NCBI RefSeq assembly: GCF_024397915.1 | Contig: NZ_CP073347.1 | Coordinates: forward strand, 1,550,001 to 1,614,000 | Origin: Marinobacterium rhizophilum | GTDB taxonomy: Bacteria; Pseudomonadota; Gammaproteobacteria; Pseudomonadales; Balneatricaceae | Direction of reading: 5' to 3' | Length of the DNA: 64,000 nt | Position numbers and translations under genes: made by a program | The notes under the pieces: model-generated | Seen by the model: only the letters and a program-made list of their open reading frames with translations | Database searches by the model: none | What the model was told of the DNA's origin: nothing | Part shown: positions 43,252 to 52,669 of the stretch, piece by piece | Position numbering within the stretch: the first letter of the stretch is position 1 | Layout: the number at the start of each line of letters is the position of its first letter

Positions 43252-44092
43252 AGCGATAATTCTTTCTATATATTTTCTGAAACCTGTCCAAATCAGAGTA
43301 ACTATTACTATAGTTCGAAAAACGTATGGACTCTTTTCTTCCGAGACAAAGCACGCCCCCTTTAACTAAGGATCCGCTAAAAACGCCGTGCACCTTATTT
43401 TGTAACTCTGTATTGAAGTAGATAAGGACATTCCTACAAACAATCATGTGCGTTTCGGCAAAATCACTGTCGGTGACCAGATTGTGATTTGCCCAAACTA
43501 TATTTTTCTTTAGTGAAGGATCCATAATGGCTGAGTCGTACTGCGCATGATAATAATCGGAGAAATTCGATTTAGCGCCCGATCGCTGGTAGTTCCAGGC
43601 ATAATTCCTCATGCGTTCTGCAGGATAAATCCCTGCCTTGGCCTTATCGATTACAGCCTGGTTAAAATCAGTGGCGTAAATCCGAACACGATCATACAAC
43701 CCTTCTTCTTTCAGCAAGATGGCCATCGAGTATACTTCCTCACCGGTACTGCAACCTGCATGCCAAATCTTGACATACGACCAGGTTTTCAGCAGAGGAA
43801 CAACTTTTTCGCGTATGGCACTGTAGAAGGCTGGGTCCCGGAACATTTCGGTAACGTTGATGCTCAGGTCTTGCAACAGGCAGGCTGCAAAGCGACTGTC
43901 AGCCAACACCTTATCCTGCAGAAAAGCTATGCTATCGAGCTCGGAGAGCCGAAGCCGCTGAAGCACCCTTCGCTTTATGTGGGCTCTGGAGTAGCCACGA
44001 AAATCATAGCCATAACGGCCATATATGGCACTCAATAAAGCATCCAGATCCGGGTCAGTTAGTTCCATTATCGTTTGCAACATCCATGTCAT
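43244..44092 (-). CDS. cheR: CheR-type protein-glutamate methyltransferase
   Basis: A 282-aa SAM-dependent methyltransferase. N-terminal helical recognition domain (YGRYGYDFRGYSRAHIKRRV), then the Rossmann core with HAGCSTGEEVYSMAIL (SAM loop), IYATDFNQAVI and MIVCRNVLIYF. First gene of the 44092-35795 operon. The start is uncertain by eight codons (ATG 44092 or 44068). Confidence 0.93.
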   Translation of the reverse strand: MTWMLQTIMELTDPDLDALLSAIYGRYGYDFRGYSRAHIKRRVLQRLRLSELDSIAFLQDKVLADSRFAACLLQDLSINVTEMFRDPAFYSAIREKVVPLLKTWSYVKIWHAGCSTGEEVYSMAILLKEEGLYDRVRIYATDFNQAVIDKAKAGIYPAERMRNYAWNYQRSGAKSNFSDYYHAQYDSAIMDPSLKKNIVWANHNLVTDSDFAETHMIVCRNVLIYFNTELQNKVHGVFSGSLVKGGVLCLGRKESIRFSNYSNSYSDLDRFQKIYRKNYRYG

Positions 44093-44554
44093 TGAGCGAA
44101 ATCAGCACCGGGGCGGGCGCCAATCTTCCACCCGAAAAGTTAACATTATGAGCAGCTTAGACCATCACAGTAAAAAGAATCAATCGTGCTGGGTTGCCTA
44201 CCGGGGAAATCGAAATGCCGTGGTGATTCTGGCTGCCCGTACCACCGGGTTAGATATGACCTGTCGCACAAACCATCTGGGATGTACAGAAACCCACAGC
44301 AGATAAACGGAGTTTAAATCAGTAAAGTCAGCAAGAATATCCAGGAGGATACCGCGTTATTACAGCTATCTTCACCTGTGACCGCTGCTCTGTGCGTTAT
44401 CCAAGTACCCTCGAACAGCGCTGTCGGACTGATAAGGCATGGCCCGCGCCATGCCCGGCTTTTCCCGTCACCTGGGGCTTGCGGCAGGTTTTGGGTAAAG
44501 GCCATATGCGGGTGGATAGAAATCTGCAGGTTTAACGGCCACAGAAAGACCTTT
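44093..44554. other. Intergenic stretch between cheR operon and muramidase gene
   Basis: No gene supported. It should hold the signalling operon's promoter near its left edge. One inverted repeat, GGCATGGC (44436-44443) with GCCATGCC (44448-44455), is followed by CGGCTTTT on the plus strand. Confidence 0.5.
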
Positions 44555-44579
44555 CGGCGCCTTCGCACAAGCGGCGCCG
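44555..44579 (-). terminator. Hairpin after the muramidase gene
   Basis: CGGCGCC (44555-44561) and GGCGCCG (44573-44579), 16 bp beyond the stop on the minus strand, followed by AAAGGTCTTTC. Modest terminator candidate. Confidence 0.5.
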
Positions 44580-44594
44580 AGGAACGAAGGTACG

Positions 44595-45368
44595 CTAGTC
44601 ACCAAAGGCGGCCTGCAGCAATGCCTGTTCGGTATCCGTATCCAGTTCGCCACTCTGGGTCAGGCCAAAGCGCTGCTGGAACTGCACCAGCCCCGAGCGG
44701 GTTCTGCGCCCACGCACCCCGTCAACCGGCCCCGGGTTGAACCCCAGAAACAGCAGCGACGCCTGGGCCGTACGCAAGCCTAGATCAGGCAACGCCACCC
44801 TGAAACGGGCGTGAGCGGCGGCCAGGCGGGTATCGTAGTCATTCTTGCGAAACGCCGGGCCATTGTAGCCCCGTGCAAAGGCTTCCCAATCCGCACTTTG
44901 CATAGCGCCCGCCAGATTATTGCCCTTGATAAAGTTCGCCATGGCCAGCATCTGGCTATTTTCATCCGCCACCATGGCGGCGATCATGCTATCAATACCG
45001 TCGAAGCCCGCCACCTGGTAGTTAAAGCCCATCACCTGGCCGATACCCCAGGAGGCACTTTGCAGTGCCGCCACCTGGTCCAGCTTCATGGCGACATCAA
45101 GCCGGTCGTACTCCGCCGCCCCACCGACATAGCCGCCGGGCGATGTACTGCTGATGCCCGCATCCACCGAATCATGCACACCGTCGGTCAGCCGGTGGAA
45201 TATATGACGCTCGAACAGGATACGCGGCTTGCGATTGTCGAGAAACCCAAAGCCCCGTGTTTCGACACTGAGTACCGCCCAGACCTGTGCGGCTTCCACA
45301 CCCAGCGTATCGCAGATCTGCTCCATGCCGGCGTCACTGAGCGGACGCCCCTTGCTTTGAAAGTTCAT
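44595..45368 (-). CDS. N-acetylmuramidase-family protein with peptidoglycan-binding domain
   Basis: A 257-aa protein. The N-terminal DUF3380-type muramidase domain (SVETRGFGFLDNRKPRILFE with its Glu, ASWGIGQVMGFNY, FARGYNGPAF) is followed by a C-terminal peptidoglycan-binding repeat (LGFNPGPVDGVRGRRTRSGL). No signal peptide is evident. Domains like this are common in phage endolysins, but no other phage gene is nearby, so it is treated as a stand-alone cell-wall hydrolase. Confidence 0.87.
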   Translation of the reverse strand: MNFQSKGRPLSDAGMEQICDTLGVEAAQVWAVLSVETRGFGFLDNRKPRILFERHIFHRLTDGVHDSVDAGISSTSPGGYVGGAAEYDRLDVAMKLDQVAALQSASWGIGQVMGFNYQVAGFDGIDSMIAAMVADENSQMLAMANFIKGNNLAGAMQSADWEAFARGYNGPAFRKNDYDTRLAAAHARFRVALPDLGLRTAQASLLFLGFNPGPVDGVRGRRTRSGLVQFQQRFGLTQSGELDTDTEQALLQAAFGD

Positions 45369-45530
45369 GCCAAGCTCCCTTTTGATGTTGCCTCCAGTCG
45401 ATACCGCACCCGGGCGGCTGCGGTATCCATCAGACTACAGACAAAATCTAGGTCGCTTTGACCCGCCGGGCCACTGTTCAAACAAACGTTTGGCTATAAG
45501 GCCTGCGTATATGAGTATATCCACCGCGTA

Positions 45531-46574
45531 TCAGTCAGCGAGTCCCGCGCCCAGCTGACGCGTCAGATCCCCTGCCGGCATCGCTCTGCAACCGGAGGCA
45601 TTCTGGCCACACCACAGCGGTGTGAAATCACCACTGCCCTGCTTTTCGGCTGCCGCCCGCAAAGGTCCGATCCCGGTGGTCGCCAGTGGAAAAGCCGGTA
45701 CCGCATCACTCAGCGGCCCCAGTTCGCGGAGCAACCGGTTGACAATGCCCCGCGCAGGCCGGCCGGTGAACAGGTTGGTCAATGCGGTATGATGCGCCGC
45801 CGGGCTTTGCAGGGCGGCACGGTGCAGATGGCTGATCAGGCTTTCAGGGCACAGCAGATAGGCCGTACCGAGCTGGGCCCCAACAGCCCCCAGCGCCAGG
45901 GCGGCGCGAATACCTGCGCCATCGGCAATACCGCCGGCGGCCACCACCGGGATCGAAACGGCCTGCACCACCTGGGGCAGCAACGCGAAGGTGCCGCTCT
46001 GGCGCGTCAGGTCCGGCGACAGGAAATGCCCGCGGTGCCCGCCCGCCTCGAGCCCCTGGGCAATCAGGATATCCACGCCCCTGGACTCCAGCCAGATCGC
46101 CTCTTCGACCGTGGTCGCCGAGCACATGACACGGGATCCCCACCCCTTCACTCTGGCCAGCAGCGCCTCAGAAGGCAGGCCAAAATGAAAGCTGACCACG
46201 GCGGGTCTGAAGGGCTCCAGTACATCCGCCATTGCCTCACTGAAGGGCGCACGACCGACACCCGGTGGAATGGCCGTCATATCCAGGCCGAACTCCCGGT
46301 AAAAGGGTGCCAGTGCCTGGCGCCAGCCCGCCTCCCGGGCCTCATCGACCTCGGGCGCTGTATGGCAAAAGAAATTGACGTTAAACGGCTGCCTTGTGAC
46401 GGCGCAGAGCGCTTCGAGTTCCGCCTGCAGCGATTCGGCACTCAGCATGGCGCAGGGCAGTGACCCCAGCCCGCCGGCGTTGCATACCGCCGCCGCCAGA
46501 GCATGGCCCTGGGCACCCGCCATCGGCGCTTGAATGATGGGCAAGGTGATGCCCAGAAGCTGTTGCAGTGTCAT
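45531..46574 (-). CDS. Nitronate monooxygenase (2-nitropropane dioxygenase family)
   Basis: About 347-aa FMN-dependent TIM-barrel enzyme. N-terminal LPIIQAPMAGAQGHALAAAV, catalytic/FMN region AQGLEAGGHRGHFLSPD, GGIADGAGIRAALALGAVGA near the middle. Oxidises alkyl nitronates such as propionate-3-nitronate. ATG at 46574 chosen; the frame extends 22 codons upstream without support. Single-gene unit. Confidence 0.9.
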   Translation of the reverse strand: MTLQQLLGITLPIIQAPMAGAQGHALAAAVCNAGGLGSLPCAMLSAESLQAELEALCAVTRQPFNVNFFCHTAPEVDEAREAGWRQALAPFYREFGLDMTAIPPGVGRAPFSEAMADVLEPFRPAVVSFHFGLPSEALLARVKGWGSRVMCSATTVEEAIWLESRGVDILIAQGLEAGGHRGHFLSPDLTRQSGTFALLPQVVQAVSIPVVAAGGIADGAGIRAALALGAVGAQLGTAYLLCPESLISHLHRAALQSPAAHHTALTNLFTGRPARGIVNRLLRELGPLSDAVPAFPLATTGIGPLRAAAEKQGSGDFTPLWCGQNASGCRAMPAGDLTRQLGAGLAD

Positions 46575-46778
46575 GAAATCCGTCCCTGTAGTCTGGCTGT
46601 AACAGGCCTCATTCTGCACCGCCCGCCCGTACAGGGACAACCGGACAGAGTGCGAACGCCTGCCTTAACATGGAATTGCCACGCCGGAGCCCTTGATGCA
46701 ACCCCGCTGTCACGCCCGTTGCCAGGCGCCACGACTGCTCCAGGCGCTGGCTGCCGAACTGGCTCCTGCGCTAATACC

Positions 46779-47648
46779 CTAACCGACCTCGAACGAGGTC
46801 ACGCCATAAATGCGCTGCAGCGGCAGCACCGGTGCCTCCCCGGTATACATCCGGGCGGTTTCGAACGCGACGGTCATGTCATGGCGTTGCGCCAGCATCA
46901 CCGCAGCCGGGTTCACTTCTGGCGTGTCCAGGTACAGCGTATCCCCTGCTCCAAGCCGGGACTTGAGCGCCACAAACAGTGTCTCGGCCAGTTCCGGCCC
47001 GTCGGCGAACAGCGGGCCTACCTTGTAGCCACTGAGGCAGGGCCGCATAACAGCGTAGCCGGCAAGCACACCATCTTGCAGGATGCCAAGTGCCTGGCAG
47101 CCCGGCTGCTGTACCCAGTGATGGATAAAGCGGCGGCGGTCGTCGGGAAAGAACGCCCGGTCATAGCCCTCGAGTACACCCGGCGGCAAGGTCGCCAGCT
47201 CCACCAGGGTCGCGGTATCCGTATCAGCGCTCGTGAGGCCCGGCGTTGCACCACCGCTGCCCGCGTAACGGATATTGCGGTAAGCCAGGGTGAAACCACT
47301 GCGCCGATAGTTGTCCTGCTGATCCACCACACCATCCAGGCCTACAGTGCGGCCTTGCAGGTATTTGAGACCGGCATTCCAGATCCGGATACCGTAGCCC
47401 TGCCCCCGGTATTCGGGGCGGACCATATAAAAACCCAGGAACCCGAAACTGTCGCCATAGCGGATAACCGAGGTGCAGGCGACAGGCTCGGCCCCCCGCA
47501 ACCCCACCAGAAAACCGTTCGGGTCGGCCGCGTAATAGCTATCGGCATCCTGCAGGCCGGGATTCCAGCCCTCACGGGCGGCCCAGTCGATGGCAAGGCT
47601 GACCTCGCTACGGGTCATGGTACGAATGCTGTAGTCAGGCTTCTGCAT
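46779..47648 (-). CDS. Tandem GNAT-type N-acetyltransferase
   Basis: A 289-aa protein. The N-terminal GNAT domain carries the acetyl-CoA loop VRPEYRGQGYGIRIWNAG; the C-terminal half (from about 150) is a second, GNAT-like domain of the Acetyltransf_18 kind (GYAVMRPCLSGYKVGPLFAD). Substrate unknown. Stand-alone gene. Confidence 0.85.
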   Translation of the reverse strand: MQKPDYSIRTMTRSEVSLAIDWAAREGWNPGLQDADSYYAADPNGFLVGLRGAEPVACTSVIRYGDSFGFLGFYMVRPEYRGQGYGIRIWNAGLKYLQGRTVGLDGVVDQQDNYRRSGFTLAYRNIRYAGSGGATPGLTSADTDTATLVELATLPPGVLEGYDRAFFPDDRRRFIHHWVQQPGCQALGILQDGVLAGYAVMRPCLSGYKVGPLFADGPELAETLFVALKSRLGAGDTLYLDTPEVNPAAVMLAQRHDMTVAFETARMYTGEAPVLPLQRIYGVTSFEVG

Positions 47649-47879
47649 GGGCGCCTCCGGGATTCAGGTCGGTACTGATCGCCAGCAACCGATTCTTGCC
47701 CTGAGGATGGCCCAGATAGTCTGACTGCGCCATCGTTATTGGACAGGAGACAGCCGCTGTAAATGGACCTGCGTCATGCACGCACTGCCGAGGATGGAAA
47801 AGCTGCAGAGGATGCGGCCGCAATCAGCCGCCCAGGGGCGTCGAACACGGTCGGCGTGGGGGTCGCTGCCCTGGCGGGT
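47649..47879. other. Intergenic stretch
   Basis: No gene or strong signal seen apart from the expected GNAT promoter at its left side; together with the terminator region it spans 372 bases between genes. Confidence 0.45.
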
Positions 47880-47881
47880 GA

Positions 47882-47906
47882 AAAAGAGCGCGGCAAGCCG
47901 CGCTAA
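47882..47906 (-). terminator. Terminator of the aldehyde dehydrogenase gene
   Basis: AGCGCGGC (47887-47894) and GCCGCGCT (47897-47904); read on the minus strand the stem ends in CTTTTTC, about 115 bp past the stop. Confidence 0.75.
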
Positions 47907-48021
47907 AAACCTGAGAGTGAGAGCACTCGCTCAGGGGGTTGGCTGGCCCAGGGAGAACCAGTCGATCACAGCGCAGCGGGCAAGGCCGAGACCCCGGCCC
48001 GCTGCGGTATCACTGCTGGAT

Positions 48022-49542
48022 TTAGAAGAAACCCAGTGGGTTGACGTCGTAGCTCACCAGCATGTTCTTGGTCTGCTGGTAGTGATCCAGCATCATCTTG
48101 TGGTTTTCACGGCCCACACCGGACTTCTTGTAACCCCCGAAGGCGGCATGTGCCGGGTACTGGTGGTAGCAGTTGGTCCAGACACGGCCCGCTTCAATAC
48201 CACGGCCCATGCGGTAGGAACGGTTCATGTCGCGGGTCCACAGGCCTGCCCCCAGACCGAACTCGGTATCGTTGGCAATCGCCAGGGCTTGCGCTTCGTC
48301 CTTGAAGGTGGTCACGGAGATCACCGGCCCGAAGATTTCCTCCTGGAACACCCGCATGTTGTTGCTGCCCTTGAGGATGGTCGGCTGGATGTAGTAGCCG
48401 GTGTTGAAATCCCCTTCCAGCTTCTCGGCACCGCCACCGATCAGCACCTCTGCGCCTTCCTCGCGACCGATATCGAAGTAGCTCATGATCTTGTCGTACT
48501 GCTGCTGCGAGGCCTGGGCGCCGACCATGGTGTCGGTATCCAGCGGATTGCCGCGCTTGATCTGCTTGATGCGATCGATCACCAGGGCGATAAAGTCATC
48601 GTAAATGCTCTCCTGTACCAGCAGCCGTGACGGGCATGTGCACACCTCGCCCTGGTTGAAGAACGCCAGCACCGTGCCTTCCACCGCCTTGCTGAGGAAG
48701 CTGTCTTCATGCTGCATCACGTCTTCGAAGTAGATGTTCGGCGACTTGCCGCCCAGCTCCACGGTGGACGGAATGATGTTGTCGGCGGCGCATTTCAGAA
48801 TGTGCGCGCCCACCGGGGTGGAGCCGGTGAAGGCGATCTTGGCGATACGGGTACTGGTGGCCAGGGCCTGGCCGGCTTCGCTGCCAAAACCGTTGACGAT
48901 GTTCAGCACGCCGGCGGGCAGCAGGTCACAAATCAGCTCGGCCAGCACCAGGATGGACACCGGGGTCTGCTCGGCGGGTTTGAGCACCACGCAGTTACCG
49001 GCGGCCAGCGCCGGGGCCAGTTTCCAGGCGGCCATCAGCAGCGGGAAGTTCCAGGGGATGATCTGACCGACCACACCCAGCGGTTCGTGAAAGTGATAAG
49101 CGACGGTGTTCTCGTCGATCTCGCCAATGGAACCTTCCTGGGCGCGGATGCAGCCTGCAAAGTAGCGGAAGTGATCCACCATCAGCGGCACGTCGGCGGC
49201 GAGGGTCTCACGCACCGCCTTGCCGTTGTCCCAGGTTTCGGCCACGGCCAGGGTTTCGAGGTTCGCTTCCAGGCGGTCAGCGATTTTCAGCAGCAGGTTG
49301 GAGCGCTCGGTGACCGAGGTCTTGCCCCAGGCCGCCTTGGCGGCATGGGCGGCATCCAGCGCCAGTTCAACGTCTTCGGCGGTGGAGCGCGGAATCTCGC
49401 AGAACGGCTGGCCGTTGACCGGCGACACATTTTTGAAGTACTCGCCCTTGACCGGAGCGACCCATTCGCCGCCAATAAAGTTGCCGTAACGGGGTTTGAA
49501 TGTAACAACGGAGCCTTCGCTTCCTGGCTGTGCGTAGATCAT
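48022..49542 (-). CDS. exaC: NAD-dependent acetaldehyde dehydrogenase (ExaC type)
   Basis: A 506-aa aldehyde dehydrogenase. Cofactor and catalytic motifs: IIPWNFPLLMAAWKLAPALA, FTGSTPVG, VELGGKSPNIYFED (Glu) and FFNQGEVCTCPSRLLVQ (catalytic Cys in GEVCTC). It opens MIYAQPGSEGSVVTFKPRYG, as in ExaC/AldA enzymes that oxidise acetaldehyde from PQQ ethanol dehydrogenase. The PQQ dehydrogenase at 60978 could supply its substrate. Confidence 0.94.
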   Translation of the reverse strand: MIYAQPGSEGSVVTFKPRYGNFIGGEWVAPVKGEYFKNVSPVNGQPFCEIPRSTAEDVELALDAAHAAKAAWGKTSVTERSNLLLKIADRLEANLETLAVAETWDNGKAVRETLAADVPLMVDHFRYFAGCIRAQEGSIGEIDENTVAYHFHEPLGVVGQIIPWNFPLLMAAWKLAPALAAGNCVVLKPAEQTPVSILVLAELICDLLPAGVLNIVNGFGSEAGQALATSTRIAKIAFTGSTPVGAHILKCAADNIIPSTVELGGKSPNIYFEDVMQHEDSFLSKAVEGTVLAFFNQGEVCTCPSRLLVQESIYDDFIALVIDRIKQIKRGNPLDTDTMVGAQASQQQYDKIMSYFDIGREEGAEVLIGGGAEKLEGDFNTGYYIQPTILKGSNNMRVFQEEIFGPVISVTTFKDEAQALAIANDTEFGLGAGLWTRDMNRSYRMGRGIEAGRVWTNCYHQYPAHAAFGGYKKSGVGRENHKMMLDHYQQTKNMLVSYDVNPLGFF

Positions 49543-49678
49543 TGTTGATGCCTCTTGTTGTTATCGCTGCGACGACCGTTTTATCCCGGCGCCCCAAGCT
49601 GTTCGACTACAACTGCATGGTAGCGATGAGACCGCCAGCCCCGGAATGCTCCCTTGGCATCGAAAACCCCGTTGCGAC

Positions 49679-50662
49679 CTAGTACTTTTGGCCCTGTATT
49701 TCCGCCCCCAGGCGCTCGCGACGCGCCAGCCAGCCGGGCAGTACCCCCGCCACCAGGGCCCCGCCCACGATCAGCAGGCTGGCGAGCAGCAACGCAAGGC
49801 TTGGTTCGGCAAAACCGCTGATGACCAGCAACAGCGTGGACACCAGCGGCGCGCCATAGGCCAGCACACCAAGCAGGCGCAGGTCACCGTGCTTCACCCC
49901 GTAATCCCAGGTAAAGAAGGCAATGCCGACAGGCCCCAGGCCCAGCCCGACAACCGCGCTCCACTGCATGAATCCCTCTGGCCAGACGGTCACTTCCCAC
50001 AGCAGGTGACAGACCAGCCCCAGCAGCGCCGTGGCGCCGCAGAACCAGCCCACCGCAGCGGTGGGTACACCGGCCACCAGCCGACTGGCTACCGAGTAGC
50101 CAGACCAGATCAGCGCACAGCCCAGCGCCAGCACATAGCCCTGCCAGTACTGCGCCTCAAAGCCGCTGTCGCCACTGCCCAGCAACAGCCAGCAGCCCAG
50201 CAGTGCCGCCAGGGCACCGGCCAGGTGCAGCGGATGCAGCTTGTGCCCTGGCAGCAGGGCCGAGAACAGCACGATAAGCAGCGGCCACAGGTAGGCCAGC
50301 AGCCCCACCTCAACGGCCGGGGCCAGTGCCATGGCCTGGAAATAACAGAAATGAAAGCCGAACAAACCGCCCACCCCCAGCAGCCAGGCGCGCACAGGCT
50401 GACGCAGCACGTTCAGCATGGAGGGTCCGAACAGGCCGCCCTTGCACATCATCAGCAGCCAGGCGATAGCAAAGGTCATGGCCAGCATCTGGAACGGCGG
50501 TACCCGGTTGCCGCCCAGCTGGGTGAACAGCGCCAGCAGGCCCCACAGAAACACCGAAATGGCGCCGATCGCCGTCGCCCTGGACTGATGACTGAAGCTG
50601 TTTCGCTGCGCGCTCGAAGAACTCGACATGATGCTGGCCTGCAGGCTGAAAAACACCAGCAT
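49679..50662 (-). CDS. yddG: Aromatic amino acid exporter YddG-like (EamA/DMT family)
   Basis: About 315-327 aa with ten hydrophobic helices in two EamA repeats. AISVFLWGLLALFTQLGG at helix 1, FGFHFCYFQAMALAPAVEVG and GPVGIAFFTWDYGVKHGDL match YddG-type exporters of aromatic amino acids. The start may be 50662 or the ATG 11 codons on. Stand-alone between exaC and the AraC regulator. Confidence 0.87.
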   Translation of the reverse strand: MLVFFSLQASIMSSSSSAQRNSFSHQSRATAIGAISVFLWGLLALFTQLGGNRVPPFQMLAMTFAIAWLLMMCKGGLFGPSMLNVLRQPVRAWLLGVGGLFGFHFCYFQAMALAPAVEVGLLAYLWPLLIVLFSALLPGHKLHPLHLAGALAALLGCWLLLGSGDSGFEAQYWQGYVLALGCALIWSGYSVASRLVAGVPTAAVGWFCGATALLGLVCHLLWEVTVWPEGFMQWSAVVGLGLGPVGIAFFTWDYGVKHGDLRLLGVLAYGAPLVSTLLLVISGFAEPSLALLLASLLIVGGALVAGVLPGWLARRERLGAEIQGQKY

Positions 50663-50746
50663 AACGAACCGCCAGGGCAGCGACTTTGCCGTTCAGGCGA
50701 AGAAGTTTGCCGAACCGGCGGGTTGTCCGGATATGGCGGTGGCGGC

Positions 50747-51487
50747 TCAGGCGTCGCTGTGATGGGTGGCACCGCGAAAATAGCGCGGTGACTTGCCGAA
50801 GTGGCGCCGGAAACGGTCACTGAACGCGGCCAGGCTGCTATAGCCCACCCGCTCGGCGATGCGCTGGATGCTCAGTTCGCCGGCTTCGAGCAGCGCCCAG
50901 GCGGTCTGCATGCGCCGCTCCAGCAGATACTGCTGTGGCGTCATGGCAAGAGTCTGGCGAAACAGCGCCGAAAGCTGGCGCGGGCTGATATGGGCAGCAG
51001 CGGCCACCTGCCCCAGCGTTACCGGCTGTTCAAGATGTTCATCCATCCAGACCTGGGCCGCACGCAAGCGCCGATCCAGCGCAGCCGCAGCCCCGTGGCG
51101 CTCGTTCAGCAATTCGATCAGCAACAGCAGCATCTGGCGCCGCATCACCGCACTGCCGCCCTGTTCCAGCTCGGTTTGCAAAAAACGGATATAACGCCCG
51201 AGGCTGTCATCCAGCGTGACAAAGGCGGGCAGGCGCTGCAGCAATGGCGCCAGCGCCACCGGAATGTCGGCTACTATAAAGCGGTTATCGACGGCTCCGG
51301 CAAAGGCATGGTCTTCGCCAGCACCGATGACCGCCGCCTGGCGGCCGTCAACGAGGCCTTCACGCGAGCCGATCTGCATCTGCAGTGCGCCGCTTACCGG
51401 CAGCACCAGCTGATGGTAGTCGTGCGCGTGCCGCCGGGTTTCCCGGTCGTAGCTGCGCAGATCGAGGATGAAGGATGCAGGATTCAT
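50747..51487 (-). CDS. AraC-family transcriptional regulator
   Basis: About 246 aa. N-terminal cupin-like sensing part (HAHDYHQLVLPVSGALQMQI) and C-terminal double HTH (TLGQVAAAAHISPRQLSALF, then IQRIAERVGYSSLAAFSDRF). Met at 51487 begins MNPASFILDLRSYDRETRRH; the frame runs further upstream over the divergent FKBP gene start. Might regulate yddG, 84 bp downstream on the same strand; unproven. Confidence 0.88.
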   Translation of the reverse strand: MNPASFILDLRSYDRETRRHAHDYHQLVLPVSGALQMQIGSREGLVDGRQAAVIGAGEDHAFAGAVDNRFIVADIPVALAPLLQRLPAFVTLDDSLGRYIRFLQTELEQGGSAVMRRQMLLLLIELLNERHGAAAALDRRLRAAQVWMDEHLEQPVTLGQVAAAAHISPRQLSALFRQTLAMTPQQYLLERRMQTAWALLEAGELSIQRIAERVGYSSLAAFSDRFRRHFGKSPRYFRGATHHSDA

Positions 51488-51564
51488 GGGCCGATCATAG
51501 CACCGCGACCGCCGCTTGAGCAGAGCCCTGCGGCGCAGGGAAACTGCCGCCAGAGGAACCCCTG

Positions 51565-52008
51565 ATGGGAAAACCAGGCACGTTGCCACGCCCGCTTCGC
51601 AAGCATATCGAGCTGCTCGATGAACAGCTCGGACAGGGACCCGCCGCCAGTACCGGCGATGTGGTGGTGTTCAACCTGCGGCTGTATTTGCACCGGGGCG
51701 ATGAAGTGCGCCTGGGCGTGCAGCTGAACTGCGCACAATTGTCGAACCTGCGGGCACTGGGCCTGATGCGCAGCACGGATGACGGCCCCATGCTAGATCA
51801 CCAGGTGCATCTGGGCCGGCGCCAGTGTATCGCCGGCATTGAGCAGAGCCTGATCGGCATGCAGGCCGGCGGTTACCGACAGGTGCGTATTGCGCCTCAC
51901 CTGGCCTATGGCGAGCGCGGAATGGGAAAACAGGGATCCCCCGGCCATATTCCGGCCAATGCCCTGTTACACGCGCAGATCTGGCTACGTCGTATCGTAT
52001 CGCGCTGA
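51565..52008 (+). CDS. FKBP-type peptidyl-prolyl isomerase
   Basis: A 147-aa single FKBP domain with an N-terminal extension. VVVFNLRLYLHRGDEVRLG, GIEQSLIGMQAGGYRQVRIA, LAYGERGMG and IPANALLHAQIWL trace the fold. No signal peptide, so cytoplasmic. Catalyses Xaa-Pro isomerisation, but several active-site aromatics are not obvious, so activity is uncertain. Confidence 0.85.
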   Translation: MGKPGTLPRPLRKHIELLDEQLGQGPAASTGDVVVFNLRLYLHRGDEVRLGVQLNCAQLSNLRALGLMRSTDDGPMLDHQVHLGRRQCIAGIEQSLIGMQAGGYRQVRIAPHLAYGERGMGKQGSPGHIPANALLHAQIWLRRIVSR

Positions 52009-52132
52009 TTCATGCATGCAGGCCTGTCCATGGCGCTCGAATTTAACGCCCGTAAGTGCTACAAAGGCCTCCTTCAGGCCTGATGATGCCGGGCGCCTGC
52101 TGTTCACATTGACTCAACTATGCGAGACCCCC

Positions 52133-52669
52133 GTGTATACACAACTGCTTGCCACCCTGGGCGTGATCCTGGGCTACTTTGTCGTCTTTGGCCTTGTTCG
52201 CAAACTCATACGCTCACTGGGCCAGGTCAAGCGGGTGCCGGCCCAGCGCGTGATTTACATCAACAAGTACTTTAACGGCCTGTGCATTTTCACCACCCTG
52301 GTACTGGTCTCGCTGATCTGGAGCGTCGACTACAGCAACCTGATGCTGTTCGCCTCGTCCATCTTCGCCATCGTCGGCGTGGCCCTGTTTGCCCAGTGGT
52401 CGATCCTGAGCAATGTCACCTCCAGCATCATTATCTTTTTCGCCTTTCCCGCCCGTATCGGCCACCGCATCCGCATTCTGGATGACGAGGAAACCATCAT
52501 CGGCGAGATTGTCGAGATCACCTTTTTCCAGGTGCTGCTGCGCGGGGAAAAGGGTGAAACCATCGCCTACCCCAACAACCTGTTGCTGCAAAAACCGGTG
52601 ATCCTTCTGAGTAACGGGAACAGCAATGACAGCCCCAAATCACGGATAGAGCCCTTCAAGCTGCCCTGA
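52133..52669 (+). CDS. Small MscS-like mechanosensitive channel domain protein
   Basis: About 178 aa. Two or three hydrophobic segments (LLATLGVILGYFVVFGLV, FNGLCIFTTLVLVSLIW, MLFASSIFAIVGVALFAQW) are followed by the MscS beta-domain core FAFPARIGHRIRILDDEETI and TIAYPNNLLLQKP. It lacks the large C-terminal cage of MscS, so it is a reduced family member. GTG at 52133 is the most sensible start. Last core gene before the second accessory segment. Confidence 0.78.
   Translation: MYTQLLATLGVILGYFVVFGLVRKLIRSLGQVKRVPAQRVIYINKYFNGLCIFTTLVLVSLIWSVDYSNLMLFASSIFAIVGVALFAQWSILSNVTSSIIIFFAFPARIGHRIRILDDEETIIGEIVEITFFQVLLRGEKGETIAYPNNLLLQKPVILLSNGNSNDSPKSRIEPFKLP

Noticed and set aside
44595..45368. 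Prophage indicated by an endolysin-like muramidase
   Set aside because: No holin, structural, integrase or att-like sequence around it; flanks are ordinary chromosomal genes.
48709..49548. 279-codon plus-strand frame
   Set aside because: Antisense to the exaC gene, which has clear ALDH motifs.
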